64,000 nucleotides of DNA from JBBROS01 sp965213855 (GTDB lineage Bacteria; Pseudomonadota; Alphaproteobacteria; Acetobacterales; Acetobacteraceae). The DNA lies in assembly GCA_965213855.1 (NCBI GenBank), contig CBDCAA010000007.1, forward strand, positions 930,001-994,000. The letters are read 5' to 3'. The first letter of the stretch is position 1, and every line of letters begins with the position of its first letter. The position numbers were made by a program, and so were the translations under genes. Positions 34,746-44,545 of this stretch are shown here, in pieces. The notes beneath the pieces were generated by a model. That model was not told the origin of the DNA, ran no database searches, and saw only the letters and a program-made list of their open reading frames with translations.

Positions 34746-34757
34746 GGCGGTTCCCCT

Positions 34758-34817
34758 CAGATAGGCGGGCAGATAGGCGGGCAGATAGGCGAACAGATAA
34801 GCGGGCGGATCAGCGGG
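34758..34817 (-). repeat. five 12-bp tandem repeats across the tkt stop
   Basis: Units CAGATAGGCGGG (34758-34769), an identical copy (34770-34781), then CAGATAGGCGAA, CAGATAAGCGGG and CGGATCAGCGGG. The last unit contains the tkt stop codon (34810-34812), and the array ends just before the ribosome site of tal-pgi. Confidence 0.85.
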
Positions 34818-36912
34818 CGGCTTGGGCGCGGGCGGCGTCCAGGACCTTCTCGGGCGTGAAGCCGAATTTCGTCTGCAGCTTCGCAGCTGGGGCGCTGGCG
34901 CCGAAGGTGTGCATGCCGATGATGGCGCCTCCGGAGCCGGTGTAACGGTCCCAGCCGATCACCGTCCCCTGCTCCACCGCCACGCGGCCCTTCACGGCCG
35001 GCGGCAACACGCTGTCCCGATAGGCTTGGTCCTGCTGCTCGAACAACTCCCAGCTCGGCATGCTGACCACGCGGGCGGCGACGCCCTCCGCCTTCAGCGC
35101 TTCGTAAGCGCCGACGCAGAGGCTCACCTCGCTGCCGGTGCCGATCAGGATCACCTTCGGGTCCGGGCTGTCGGCCAGCACATAGGCGCCGTGGGCGACG
35201 CCGGACGCGGCAGCGTATTTCGTCCGGTCCATCGTCGGCAGCGCTTGCCGGCTCATGATCAACGCGACCGGGTGGTGCGTCGAATGCATCGCCACGCGCC
35301 ATGCCTCGGCCACCTCGTTGGCGTCCCCCGGGCGCAACGTGATCAGGCCGGGGATCGAGCGCAGCATCAGCAGCTGCTCGATCGGCTGGTGCGTCGGCCC
35401 GTCCTCGCCCACGCCGATGCTGTCATGGGTGAAGATGTAAAGGACGGGGATCTCCATGATCGCCGCCAGCCGGATGGGCGGCTTCATGTAGTCCGAGAAG
35501 ATCAGGAAGCCCGAGCCGTAAGGGCGCACGCCTGAAAGGGCGATGCCGTTGCACACGCTGCCCATGGCGTGCTCGCGAATGCCGAAATGCATGTTGCGGC
35601 CGGCGTAGTTGTCGGGCTGGAGGCTGCCGGCGCCCTCGAACGTCAGGTTGGACTTGGTGCTGGGCGCCAGGTCGGCGGCGCCGCCGATCAGCCACGGCAC
35701 GTGCGGCGCGATCGCGTTCAGCACCTTCTGCGAGCTGTCGCGCGAGGCGATGCCCTTGGCGTCGGCCGGGAACACCGGGATGTCCTTGTCCCAACCGTCC
35801 GGCAGCTGGTGGTGGTCCATCATGTCCAGCTCGGCCGCCATGTCCGGAAAGTTGGTCCGATAGGCGGCGAGCATGTCCATCCAGGCCTGGCGCAGCTTGG
35901 CGCCGCGGCTGCCGATGCCGTCCGTGAAGTGCTGGCGCACCCCGTCCGGCACCAGGAACGACGAGTCGTCCGGCCAGCCGTAGAACGCCTTGGCAGCCTT
36001 GATCTCCTCGTCGCCGAGCGGCTCGCCGTGGGCTTCCCGCGTGCCCTGCTTCTTGGGCGCACCCCAGCCGATGATGCTATGGATCTGTATGAAGGTCGGG
36101 CGGTCCTTGATCGTCTCCGCCTCGCGCAGCGCCGCCGTGACGGCGCCGGTGTCGTTGGCGTCATGGACGTGGATGACGTGCCAGCCGTAGGCGGCGAAGC
36201 GGGCGCCGACATCCTCGCTGAAGGCCAGGTTCGTGCTGCCCTCGATCGTGATGTGGTTGCTGTCATACATCCACACCAGGTTCGACAGCTTCAGGTGCCC
36301 GGCCAGGCTCGCCGCCTCGCTGGCCACACCCTCCATGTTGTCGCCATCGCCCGACAGCGCGTAGACGCGGTAGTCGTACAGCGGAAAGCCCGGCTTGTTG
36401 TAGCGGGCTGCGAACCAGCGCTGCGCGATGGCCATGCCGACCGAGTTGGCGACGCCCTGGCCGAGCGGGCCGGTCGTGGTCTCGACGCCCGATGTGTAGC
36501 TGTATTCGGGATGGCCCGGCGTCACGCTGTCGAGCTGGCGGAACTGCTTGATGTCGTCGAGGCTCACCGCCTCCTCGTTGCCGACGGTGGCGGGCTTGCC
36601 GGGCGTGTTCTTGCTCATCCGGCGCACCCCGGTCAGGTGCAGCAGCGAGTACAGAAGCATGCTGGCGTGGCCGATCGAGAGCACGAAGCGGTCACGGTTC
36701 GGCCAGACCGGGTCCTGCGGATCGTAGCGCAGCACGTCCTGCCACAACGCATAGGCGACGGGCGCCATCGCCATCGGCGTGCCGGGATGGCCGGACTTCG
36801 CCTTCTGCACTGCATCCATCGACAGCGTGCGGATGGTGTCGATGCAGGTCTTGTCGATGCCGGCTGGCAGGTGCTGCGTCGTCTGACCCTGCATGTTGGT
36901 ATCCGCCGCCAT
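34810..36912 (-). CDS. tkt: transketolase
   Basis: A 700-residue thiamine-diphosphate enzyme moving two-carbon units between sugar phosphates. The TPP/metal motif GDGDNMEGVASEAASLAGHLKL ends in an Asn-containing SNHI stretch, the catalytic acid region is in FTHDSIGVGEDGPTHQPIEQL, and the N-terminal KAKSGHPGTPMAMAPVAYALW is intact. First gene of the pentose phosphate operon; an AGGGGTG ribosome site precedes the ATG. Confidence 0.96.
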   Translation of the reverse strand: MAADTNMQGQTTQHLPAGIDKTCIDTIRTLSMDAVQKAKSGHPGTPMAMAPVAYALWQDVLRYDPQDPVWPNRDRFVLSIGHASMLLYSLLHLTGVRRMSKNTPGKPATVGNEEAVSLDDIKQFRQLDSVTPGHPEYSYTSGVETTTGPLGQGVANSVGMAIAQRWFAARYNKPGFPLYDYRVYALSGDGDNMEGVASEAASLAGHLKLSNLVWMYDSNHITIEGSTNLAFSEDVGARFAAYGWHVIHVHDANDTGAVTAALREAETIKDRPTFIQIHSIIGWGAPKKQGTREAHGEPLGDEEIKAAKAFYGWPDDSSFLVPDGVRQHFTDGIGSRGAKLRQAWMDMLAAYRTNFPDMAAELDMMDHHQLPDGWDKDIPVFPADAKGIASRDSSQKVLNAIAPHVPWLIGGAADLAPSTKSNLTFEGAGSLQPDNYAGRNMHFGIREHAMGSVCNGIALSGVRPYGSGFLIFSDYMKPPIRLAAIMEIPVLYIFTHDSIGVGEDGPTHQPIEQLLMLRSIPGLITLRPGDANEVAEAWRVAMHSTHHPVALIMSRQALPTMDRTKYAAASGVAHGAYVLADSPDPKVILIGTGSEVSLCVGAYEALKAEGVAARVVSMPSWELFEQQDQAYRDSVLPPAVKGRVAVEQGTVIGWDRYTGSGGAIIGMHTFGASAPAAKLQTKFGFTPEKVLDAARAQAAR

Positions 36913-37089
36913 GCCGCACCCCTGGTTGTCTCTGTGCCGGGTATGACCGGAACACGGCCTAAAATAAAGTCTGACGTTATCTGTCCCGGGCCGCCAATGG
37001 AACCTCCGCCCGCAACGGCCCTCCGAACTTGCCGTGATGCCGCGCAGCCTGGTGTGTTGGTTTGGTGAAGAGATGCGGGCGCGACCCTA
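36913..37089 (-). promoter_or_regulatory. leader/promoter region of the pentose phosphate operon
   Basis: A 177-base gap between a membrane protein and tkt, both on the minus strand. An AT-rich patch at about 36958-36982 (AAAATAAAG and GACGTTAT) stands out from the GC-rich surroundings and probably holds the operon promoter. I could not fit a convincing -35/-10 pair. Confidence 0.3.
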
Positions 37090-38871
37090 CTAGGGGGCCG
37101 TCGCCGTCGCCCATGTATCGGTAACGAGGTCGAGGCCGCAAAGGCCGTCGACCCGGTGCGCCGCGGCATAGGCCGACACTCGGCTCCGGTAGTCCGGCCG
37201 GTCCGGTTCCGCGAAGTCCCAGTCCCGGGGATTGAACGTGCTGTAGCCGTTGATGGTCGGCAGGACGAACCACTCCGACAGCAGCATCGCATCGACGTTA
37301 TGGCTATACAGGGCATTCACCTCCGGCGCCTGCCAGACACCCGGCCGCGCGTGGGAGACGAAGAACGCCCGGCAAGCCGCCGGGGGCGGCGGAATGGCGC
37401 GCAGCCAGGCGATCTCCGTCGTCCGGTCGAGCGCGGCTGGGGCTGCCGTGACCAGCTGTTCGAGCAGCAGCAGGCCAGCGCCCACGGCGACCAGCACGCG
37501 GAGGCCGGGTGTGCGCCACCCCCGGCCAATGCGGGACAGCGTGTATGTCGCGACGATCGCGACGGGCGCCGTCAGCCAAAGCTGATAGCGCACGACGATG
37601 CGCAGGCCGCGCGCGCCGGGCACCCACTCGTGAACGTAGGACCAGGCGCTGTCGTCGCCAACGCGTAGCGTGAGACACCAGACGGCGAGTGACGCCGCGA
37701 CGGCAAGACGCAAGGGTCGGACCGCGGCCCCGCGCCATGTCCAGAGCTTGACGCTGCCGTAGAGGAACAGCAGGAGCAGGAGGGGCGTGAAGCCCGTCGT
37801 GTGCTCACTGTAGGCCGGCTCGCCTGGACGCAGGGTGGAACGCAGCCATCTGTTGACGCCGGACCAGATCAGGTTGTCGTCACCGATGAACAGCGGGTCG
37901 AGCACATCCGTCAGGTAGGGGACGGTGACCTGCCAGGGATGCATTCCGGTCTCGCGTGCCTTCGGCAGATAGGCGGCGAGGAACGGCGTGACCGCGATGG
38001 CGAGGACCAGCACAGGCGCCGCCAGGACGAGCCCGTCGCCGAGCCGCAGCGAGCGAAGGACGGCGAGGCTCTGCCGCGGTCGCGTCACGCACGCGCCTGC
38101 GCCATAGACCGCGGCGTAGAAGACCGTGAACCAGGCCATGTAATAGGCCGTCAGCAGCCACGCCCCGACGAGCAGCGCCGCCGAACAGCCGAGCAGGACG
38201 GCCGCGGTTCGGTCGGCCCGGGCGAAGGCGCGGGCAGCCTCCCAGACCAGCAATGCGAACAAAGGAACCAGGCCGACCGTCAGCAGCTGCGGGTGGTTGG
38301 CGCGCATGCTGGTGTTGCAGGCGATCGTGAACAGCGCTGCCCCGAACAGCGCCCACCCGCCTCCGGCGACGCGGCGGCGGAGCAACGCCTCCATCGACGC
38401 GAAGGCCACGATGCGCATCGCGACGTTCACCAACTCGCTGCTCAGGAACGGATCGACCCCGAGCGCTCGGAACCCGGCAAACACGAGTCCGAACAGGAAA
38501 AAGCCATCGTTATAGCCGAGGCCGTCCTTATGGGGATAAAAGTATCCGGTGGTCGACCATTGTTCCAGCCCGCGGACCACATTGTACCAGTGCTCCAGGA
38601 TCGACAGCTCGATGAAGCCGTCGAAGCGCTCTCCAAGGAGAGTGGAAAATGACGAGGCGATCTGCACTTTGAAGAAGACGAAGATCGCTGCAGCGAGGAC
38701 TGCGACATAGAGTGCAGCGTAGCGCCAAGCGGCGCGGGTGTACGCCCTTTTCCTAACCGATCGTGGTTCGATGCTTGTTGTCGTCGGCAATTCGCGCAAG
38801 TCCGGTGATTGGGCGGCAGCGGGCGTGGCGCGTCCGGGCGGATTGATCGCGCAGCGCGTGAGGAACCACAA
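37090..38871 (-). CDS. large polytopic membrane protein, GT-C-like
   Basis: I do not recognise a named family. The product is up to 593 residues with about 10-12 membrane helices, a large loop after the first helix (ERFDGFIELSILEHWYN, then YFYPHKDGLGYNDGF) and a soluble C-terminal part (residues about 470-593) with a conserved-looking SHNVDAMLLSEWFVLPTINGYS. An early acid-containing loop and a periplasmic tail are the layout of lipid-linked-sugar (GT-C) glycosyltransferases. The start is doubtful: 38871 is a TTG, and only further TTG codons are available downstream. It is divergent from the ChaC-like gene. Confidence 0.7.
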   Translation of the reverse strand: MWFLTRCAINPPGRATPAAAQSPDLRELPTTTSIEPRSVRKRAYTRAAWRYAALYVAVLAAAIFVFFKVQIASSFSTLLGERFDGFIELSILEHWYNVVRGLEQWSTTGYFYPHKDGLGYNDGFFLFGLVFAGFRALGVDPFLSSELVNVAMRIVAFASMEALLRRRVAGGGWALFGAALFTIACNTSMRANHPQLLTVGLVPLFALLVWEAARAFARADRTAAVLLGCSAALLVGAWLLTAYYMAWFTVFYAAVYGAGACVTRPRQSLAVLRSLRLGDGLVLAAPVLVLAIAVTPFLAAYLPKARETGMHPWQVTVPYLTDVLDPLFIGDDNLIWSGVNRWLRSTLRPGEPAYSEHTTGFTPLLLLLFLYGSVKLWTWRGAAVRPLRLAVAASLAVWCLTLRVGDDSAWSYVHEWVPGARGLRIVVRYQLWLTAPVAIVATYTLSRIGRGWRTPGLRVLVAVGAGLLLLEQLVTAAPAALDRTTEIAWLRAIPPPPAACRAFFVSHARPGVWQAPEVNALYSHNVDAMLLSEWFVLPTINGYSTFNPRDWDFAEPDRPDYRSRVSAYAAAHRVDGLCGLDLVTDTWATATAP

Positions 38872-38920
38872 GCCGGAACGGGCTTATGGGCGGGCCGGCA
38901 CCGGTCTAGGGTGCCGGCCT

Positions 38921-39595
38921 ATGGTGCTGACGCGCGCGATGCTCGAAGACGGCGGACTGCTGCGCATGATCGCGGAGACGTCGCCGACCCTGCCGGTGCT
39001 GACGGATGCGGAACGGGCGGCGTCGCTGGCCGCCACCCTCGCACGCCGCCCGCCCGGTCTGGACGGCGTCTGGCTGTTCGCCTACGGATCGTTGATCTGG
39101 AATCCGGCGCTGACCTTCCAGGAGCGGCGCATCGGGCGCATCCATGGCTGGCACCGGGCTTTCTGCCTGTCCACGATCGCCGGCCGCGGCACGCCGGAGC
39201 AGCCCGGCCTGGTGCTGGGCCTGGACCGCGGCGGCGCCTGCACCGGCGCCGCGTTCCGGGTGGCGGAGGCCGATGTGGCGACCGAACTGCCCCTGTTGTG
39301 GCAGCGGGAGATGCTGTCCGGCAGCTACGCGCCGCGCTGGGTGGGCGTGCGCGGGCCGGACGGCGCTCGGTTCGCCGACGCGATCGCCTTCACGATCCGC
39401 CGCGACGGCCCGTACTACACCGCGCCGATGGACCGGACGGCGCTTGTCGCTCGGCTGGCGACGGCCGCAGGTGCGCTGGGCAGTTGCGCGGACTACCTGC
39501 TGCGGACGCGGGACGGCCTGAGAAGCCTCGGTATCCGGGACCGGTGGGTCGAACGCCTGGCAGCCGAGGTGGAGAGCGCAAGCGTTCGCGGGTGA
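38921..39595 (+). CDS. ChaC-like gamma-glutamylcyclotransferase
   Basis: A 224-residue protein with the gamma-glutamylcyclotransferase substrate loop (VWLFAYGSLIWNP, residues about 50-62), and IHGWHRAFC and GLVLGLDRGGACTG of the ChaC class. Such enzymes release 5-oxoproline from glutathione. AGGGTG precedes the ATG at 38921. Confidence 0.9.
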   Translation: MVLTRAMLEDGGLLRMIAETSPTLPVLTDAERAASLAATLARRPPGLDGVWLFAYGSLIWNPALTFQERRIGRIHGWHRAFCLSTIAGRGTPEQPGLVLGLDRGGACTGAAFRVAEADVATELPLLWQREMLSGSYAPRWVGVRGPDGARFADAIAFTIRRDGPYYTAPMDRTALVARLATAAGALGSCADYLLRTRDGLRSLGIRDRWVERLAAEVESASVRG

Positions 39596-39681
39596 ACACG
39601 ATGCCTGTGCCAGGCGGACCGCTGGCGCGGAAGGCCGGGGGCATGGGACAGTCGGCCGCGATCGAGCGACGGAGCAGGGAT

Positions 39682-41169
39682 ATGAGCGGACTGGTCATTG
39701 CGAACGGGCGCATCGCCGACCCGGCCAGCGGGCTGGATGGCATCTGCGACCTTGCGATCCAGGACGGCCGGATCGCCGCGGTCGGGACCGGGCTCGGCGG
39801 CGCGGAGCGGGTGGTCGATGCGGCGGGGCTGGTGGTGGCGCCGGGCTTCATCGACCTGCATGCGCACGGGCAGTCGATCCCGGCCGACCGCATGCAGGCC
39901 TTCGATGGCGTGACGACGACGCTCGACCTCGAAGCCGGGGTGATGCCGGTCGACCCGTGGTACCGGCGCCAGGCGGCGCAGGGCCGGGTGCTCAACTACG
40001 GCGCGTCGGCGAACTGGGCCTTCGCCCGGATCGGCGCGATGACCGGATCGAACGAGGAATCGTCGCTGGAGGCGTTCGGCCGCGCGATGCGGGACCGGCG
40101 CTGGGTCGAGAACGTGGCCAATGACGCGGAGGTGGGCGGGATCGTCGACCGCCTGCGCCGCGGTCTGGCCGAGGGCGGGATCGGCATCGGCATCCTCAAC
40201 GCCTACGCGCCCGGCGCCGGCGTGCAGGAGCTGACGGCCGTGTGCGAGCTGGCGGCGGCGGCCGGCGTGCCGACCTTCACGCACATCGCCTACATGTCGC
40301 GCATCGATCCCGAGAGCGCGGCCGAAGCCTATGTGCGCCTGATCGGCTATGCCGGCGCCACCGGCGCGCACATGCACATCTGCCACTTCAACAGCTCAAG
40401 CAAGACCGATGTCGAGCGCTGTGCCCGGCTGGTGGCCAAGGCGCAGGCGCAGGGGCTGCCGATCACGCTCGAGGCCTATCCGTACGGCACCGGCTCGACC
40501 GTGCTGGCGGCCGCGTTCTTCAACGACCCGGAGTTCGAGGCGCGGAACGGCACCGGCTACGACTCGGTGCAGCGCGTGACCGACGGGCACCGTTTCGGCA
40601 GCCGCGCCGAGTTGCTGACCGCGCAGGCGGATGCGCCATCGACCCTGGTGCTGTGGCACATCCTCGACACCGAGAGCAACGCGCACCACCGCGACCTGCT
40701 GGACCTGTCGGTGCTGTATCCGAGTGGCGCGATCGCGTCCGATGCGATGCCGTGGTCGATGCCGGACGGATCGACCTACACCGGCGACGCCTGGCCGTTG
40801 CCGGCCGAGGCGACGTCCCACCCGCGGTCGTCGGGAACGTTCACCAAGTTCATCCGGCATTGGGTGCGGGAGCGGCAGGCGATCTCGTTGATCGAGGGCG
40901 TGCGGAAATGCGCGCTGATCCCGGCGCAGATCCTGGAGCCGAGCACCCCGGCCATGCGGGCCAAGGGCCGGCTCGCGGCCGGCGCCGATGCGGATGTGGT
41001 GGTGTTCGACTTCGAGGGCCTGACCGACCGCGCCGAGTTCTCGGCGATGAACCGGGCTTCGGAGGGGGTCCGGCACCTGCTGGTGGGGGGCGAGCCGGTG
41101 ATCACGGACGGGGTGATGGACGTGACGGCGCGGCCGGGCCGGGCGGTCCGCCGGCCCACCAAGCCATGA
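39682..41169 (+). CDS. amidohydrolase, D-aminoacylase / N-acyl-D-glutamate deacylase-like
   Basis: A 495-residue metal-dependent amidohydrolase. The small beta-sandwich opens with LVIANGRIADPASGLDG; the metal His pair is in GFIDLHAHGQ; later ligands occur in THIAYMSR, HICHFNSS and the Asp of AIASDAMPWS. The ASANWAFARIGAMTG segment resembles D-aminoacylases. It would hydrolyse N-acyl-D-amino acids. It ends with a four-base overlap into the CobW-type GTPase, which may supply or monitor its metal. Confidence 0.85.
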   Translation: MSGLVIANGRIADPASGLDGICDLAIQDGRIAAVGTGLGGAERVVDAAGLVVAPGFIDLHAHGQSIPADRMQAFDGVTTTLDLEAGVMPVDPWYRRQAAQGRVLNYGASANWAFARIGAMTGSNEESSLEAFGRAMRDRRWVENVANDAEVGGIVDRLRRGLAEGGIGIGILNAYAPGAGVQELTAVCELAAAAGVPTFTHIAYMSRIDPESAAEAYVRLIGYAGATGAHMHICHFNSSSKTDVERCARLVAKAQAQGLPITLEAYPYGTGSTVLAAAFFNDPEFEARNGTGYDSVQRVTDGHRFGSRAELLTAQADAPSTLVLWHILDTESNAHHRDLLDLSVLYPSGAIASDAMPWSMPDGSTYTGDAWPLPAEATSHPRSSGTFTKFIRHWVRERQAISLIEGVRKCALIPAQILEPSTPAMRAKGRLAAGADADVVVFDFEGLTDRAEFSAMNRASEGVRHLLVGGEPVITDGVMDVTARPGRAVRRPTKP

Positions 41170-42101
41170 GACAGGCGCCGGTCCCGGTGTTGCTGGTGGC
41201 CGGCTTTCTGGGGGCGGGCAAGACGACCGTGCTGAATGCCATCCTGGCGGATGCAGGCAAACGCCGGATCGCCGCGGTGGTGAACGACTTCGGCGCCATC
41301 AACATCGATGCCGAGTTGGTCGCGGGCGCGGTCGACGGGGTCGTCGACTTGTCGAACGGGTGCATATGCTGCTCCTTGCAGGGCGATCTGCTGCGGACGC
41401 TCGCGACGCTGTTGCGGCGCACGCCTCGGCCTGAGGCGATCGTGATCGAAACCAGCGGGATCGCCGACCCGGGTGACGTGGTGCGCACGCTGATGGACCC
41501 GGTGATCTGGCGCGAGGCGCCGCTCGAGACGGTGCTGTGCGTGGTCGACGCGTCCGACGGGGCGGCGCCGGGGCTGGACGACGCGCTGCTGCGGTCGCAG
41601 GTGCGCGCGGCGGATATCGTTGCGCTAAGCAAGACGGACCTTGCGGTGCCGGGCGGGGTCGCGCGGGTTAAGGGTGCCATCGCGGCGATCCGGCCGGGCG
41701 TGATCGTGGTCGAGGCCGCGGCCGGCCATGTACCGATGGCGCTGCTGTTCCCGGACGACCCGGTTCGGTCGCCGCGCGATCCAGGCCGGGCACGGCCCGT
41801 CGCCGACCGGTTCGAGACGGTGGCGTGGACGTCCGACGAGGCGGTGTCGCTGCCCCTGCTGCAGGCAACGATCGGGCGGCTGGCGCCGAAGCTGGTGCGG
41901 GTCAAGGGCATCGTCGAGAGCGTGGAGCAGCCGGGCCGGCCCTGGTTGCTGCAGTTTTCCGGGGGCCGGGCGGTGCTGGCCCCGGCCCGGCCGGCCGCCT
42001 TCGGCACGCAGCGCGCGCGCCTCGTCTTCATCGTCGAGATCGGGACGCTGTCGGCACTGGACCTCGGCATCGCGATGGAAGGCTGCGTCGTGCCCCGATA
42101 G
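41166..42101 (+). CDS. CobW/COG0523-family GTPase (metal chaperone-like)
   Basis: A 311-residue G3E GTPase: P-loop GFLGAGKTT (residues about 13-21), switch NDFGAINID, the metal-binding CxCC (NGCICCSL), Walker B-like ETSGIADP and the guanine motif SKTD. The C-terminal CobW domain is present. COG0523 proteins deliver Zn or Co to metalloenzymes. Coupling to the amidohydrolase suggests that enzyme as client (inference). Confidence 0.92.
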   Translation: MRQAPVPVLLVAGFLGAGKTTVLNAILADAGKRRIAAVVNDFGAINIDAELVAGAVDGVVDLSNGCICCSLQGDLLRTLATLLRRTPRPEAIVIETSGIADPGDVVRTLMDPVIWREAPLETVLCVVDASDGAAPGLDDALLRSQVRAADIVALSKTDLAVPGGVARVKGAIAAIRPGVIVVEAAAGHVPMALLFPDDPVRSPRDPGRARPVADRFETVAWTSDEAVSLPLLQATIGRLAPKLVRVKGIVESVEQPGRPWLLQFSGGRAVLAPARPAAFGTQRARLVFIVEIGTLSALDLGIAMEGCVVPR

Positions 42102-42163
42102 CGCATCGGCGCAGACCGGTATCTGAGCCCAATACTTTTTTCTACGATCGCTCGCGCGCCGGG

Positions 42164-44545
42164 TTACACCGGGTCCAGTGCGGCGCGTTTAAACGTCGGT
42201 GCGGCTTGGGTCGGTTCAACCTCGGGCTGGAAATAGTTATGGACGCAGGCGAGCATCGCGGCGATGTCGTGGGCCGGGCGGGGTTTGCTGAACAAATAGC
42301 CCTGAACTTCACTGCATCCTTCGGCGCAGACACGGTCGAACTGGTGCGCGGTCTCGACGCCCTCGGCGACGGTCTCCATGCCGAGACTGTCGGCGAGCGT
42401 GGTCACGGCCCGCACGATCGCGCCGGAGCCGGCGCTGGCGTCGAGCCCGCGAACGAAGCTCTGGTCGATCTTGATCTTGTCGAACGGGAAGCTCTGCAGA
42501 TACGACAGGGACGAGTAGCCGGTGCCGAAATCGTCCATCGCGATCCGGACGCCGAGCGCGCGCAGCGTGTGAAGCGTCTGGCTCACCTTCGCGACGTCGT
42601 GCAGCAGGGCCGATTCGGTGATCTCGAGTTCCAGCCGATCGGGCTGCAGGCCGGATTCGCGCAATGCGCCGCGGACGGCGGCAACAAGATCGTCGTCCTG
42701 GAACTGGAGGGCGGACAGGTTGACCGCGACACGGATGTTTGCAGGCCAGGCGGTCGCGTCGAGGCAGGCCCGGCAGAGCACCCAGGCGCCGATGCCGTCG
42801 ATCAACCCCGTGGCTTCGGCGACGGGGATGAACTTGGCCGGCGAGACGACGCCGCGGGTCGGATGATGCCAGCGCAGCAGCGCCTCGAAACTGCTGACCC
42901 GGCCATGACGGACGTCGACCAGCGGCTGGTAGACGACGCCGAACTGTTCCCGGGCGAGCGCCTTGCGCAAATCGTCCTCGAACGACTCGCGCTCGAGCAG
43001 GTCGGCGTCCATGCTGGCGTCAAAGCAGCGGAACGTGGATCGCCCGGCCGATTTCGCGGCGTAAAGCGCAACATCGGCTTGCGTCAGCAGGCGCTCGATG
43101 CCCGGGCTGGCGGCGTCGTGGAGTGCGATCCCGCAGCTTGCGCCGACCGTGACCTCGTGCTGGTCGAGTTGGAACGGTTGGCACATCGCCTTGACGACGC
43201 GGGCGGCAAGCGCCGCGGCGTCGGCCGGCAACGCGCCGCCAACCTGGATGATGGCGAACTCGTCGCCGCCCAGCCGGGCAACCAAGTCGCCATCGCGGAC
43301 GCTGTCCTCCAGGCGCAGCGCGGCCGCCTGGAGCAGCCCGTCCCCGACCGGATGGCCGAGCCGGTCGTTGACTTTCTTGAAGTCGTCGAGGTCGAGCAGG
43401 AGCAGGGCGAAGGAGGCGCGGTCGTCCCTCAGCCGTTGCAGGCAGGCTTGAAACACGGGCCGGTTCGCAAGGCCGGTCAGGCCGTCGTGTTCGGCCATGA
43501 ACGCGACGCGGTCTTCGGCCATCTTGCGCTCGGTGACGTCCTCGTAGGTCGCGATCCAGCCGTCATTATCGGCAGGGCGGACCTGGACATGGATGGTTCG
43601 GCCATCGTTGCCGGTATTGAAATGCGAAACCGGCTGGCGCGCCTCTATGTTGGCGATCCGTCTTCGATAGGCCTCATCGAGGTCGATGGTGCCCAGGATG
43701 CCGGCATCATGCTGCGCTTGGAGAAACGTGCGGTAGCCCATGCCTGCGACGATGGCGCCGGCGGGGAGGGCGAGCACCTCCGACAGGCGGCCGTTGGCGA
43801 GGATCAGCGTGTTCGACCGGTCCCAGAGCGCGAGACCGTTGGCCATGCTGGCAAGCGCGGTGTCGAGGTGGAGGTGGGCCTGTTCGAGCTGCTGCTGGCG
43901 CGCGGCGATCTGGGCGGCAAGCTTGCCGCCAAGCCGGGACAGCACGACACCCCCCGCAAACGCGATCGCGGCCGAGACGATCAGGATAATGCCCTGCGTC
44001 CGCGTGATCGCCGCCTGGACGGCGGCGACCTGTAGTCCCACGAACAGCATCCCGACCTGCGCGCCTTCCGTGTCGAGTATCGGGTCATACGCGGCGTAAT
44101 ACTGCGTGCCCAGCACGTCGACGAGACCGCGATACGGGCGATGCTGGGCCAGAACAGTCTCGCGCACGCGGAGGTCGGCGAGGGGCATGCCGATGGCGGG
44201 CGTACCGTCCGCGGTCAAGATGGTGGTCGATAGCCACCGGTCGTCCTGGAGGATGGCCGCGATGCCGCCGACGAGCGCTTGGATGGCGTCGACGAGGCCG
44301 TTGTTGCGCAGGTCGGTGCTGCCCGCGAACAGCTTGCCGTTTGACAGGACCGTCACCGGCCCAGCCTCGTTGAGGAGCTGCTCGGCAACCCTCATGTTCG
44401 AGTCGACACGCGCGAACGCTTCGCGCTCGACCGTCGCACGCAGCAGGTTGATGCTGAGGAACACGGTCGTGGCGGTCGCGAAGCATACGCTTGCAAGGCC
44501 GCTGAGCAGCAGTTTGGTCGTTGGCGGTAGTCGGCGAAGCGGCAT
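42164..44545 (-). CDS. membrane GGDEF-EAL protein with Cache and PAS sensing domains
   Basis: A 793-residue c-di-GMP enzyme. Membrane helices at about 11-33 and 184-204 flank a periplasmic single-Cache domain; a PAS-like domain (about 225-340) follows. The GGDEF domain keeps the active motif (GGDEF, 426-430) and the inhibitory I-site (R417-D-G-D420, five residues ahead). The EAL domain keeps EALLRW (554-559) and DDFGTGYSSL. So both synthesis and breakdown are possible; direction is set by the signal. GGAAGG precedes the ATG. It reads toward the CobW gene and away from uvrB. Confidence 0.93.
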   Translation of the reverse strand: MPLRRLPPTTKLLLSGLASVCFATATTVFLSINLLRATVEREAFARVDSNMRVAEQLLNEAGPVTVLSNGKLFAGSTDLRNNGLVDAIQALVGGIAAILQDDRWLSTTILTADGTPAIGMPLADLRVRETVLAQHRPYRGLVDVLGTQYYAAYDPILDTEGAQVGMLFVGLQVAAVQAAITRTQGIILIVSAAIAFAGGVVLSRLGGKLAAQIAARQQQLEQAHLHLDTALASMANGLALWDRSNTLILANGRLSEVLALPAGAIVAGMGYRTFLQAQHDAGILGTIDLDEAYRRRIANIEARQPVSHFNTGNDGRTIHVQVRPADNDGWIATYEDVTERKMAEDRVAFMAEHDGLTGLANRPVFQACLQRLRDDRASFALLLLDLDDFKKVNDRLGHPVGDGLLQAAALRLEDSVRDGDLVARLGGDEFAIIQVGGALPADAAALAARVVKAMCQPFQLDQHEVTVGASCGIALHDAASPGIERLLTQADVALYAAKSAGRSTFRCFDASMDADLLERESFEDDLRKALAREQFGVVYQPLVDVRHGRVSSFEALLRWHHPTRGVVSPAKFIPVAEATGLIDGIGAWVLCRACLDATAWPANIRVAVNLSALQFQDDDLVAAVRGALRESGLQPDRLELEITESALLHDVAKVSQTLHTLRALGVRIAMDDFGTGYSSLSYLQSFPFDKIKIDQSFVRGLDASAGSGAIVRAVTTLADSLGMETVAEGVETAHQFDRVCAEGCSEVQGYLFSKPRPAHDIAAMLACVHNYFQPEVEPTQAAPTFKRAALDPV

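Noticed and set aside
34149..34859. Plus-strand frame with QIGG-type repeats
   Set aside because: It reads the antisense of tal-pgi; the repeated residues are only the 12-bp array in another frame.
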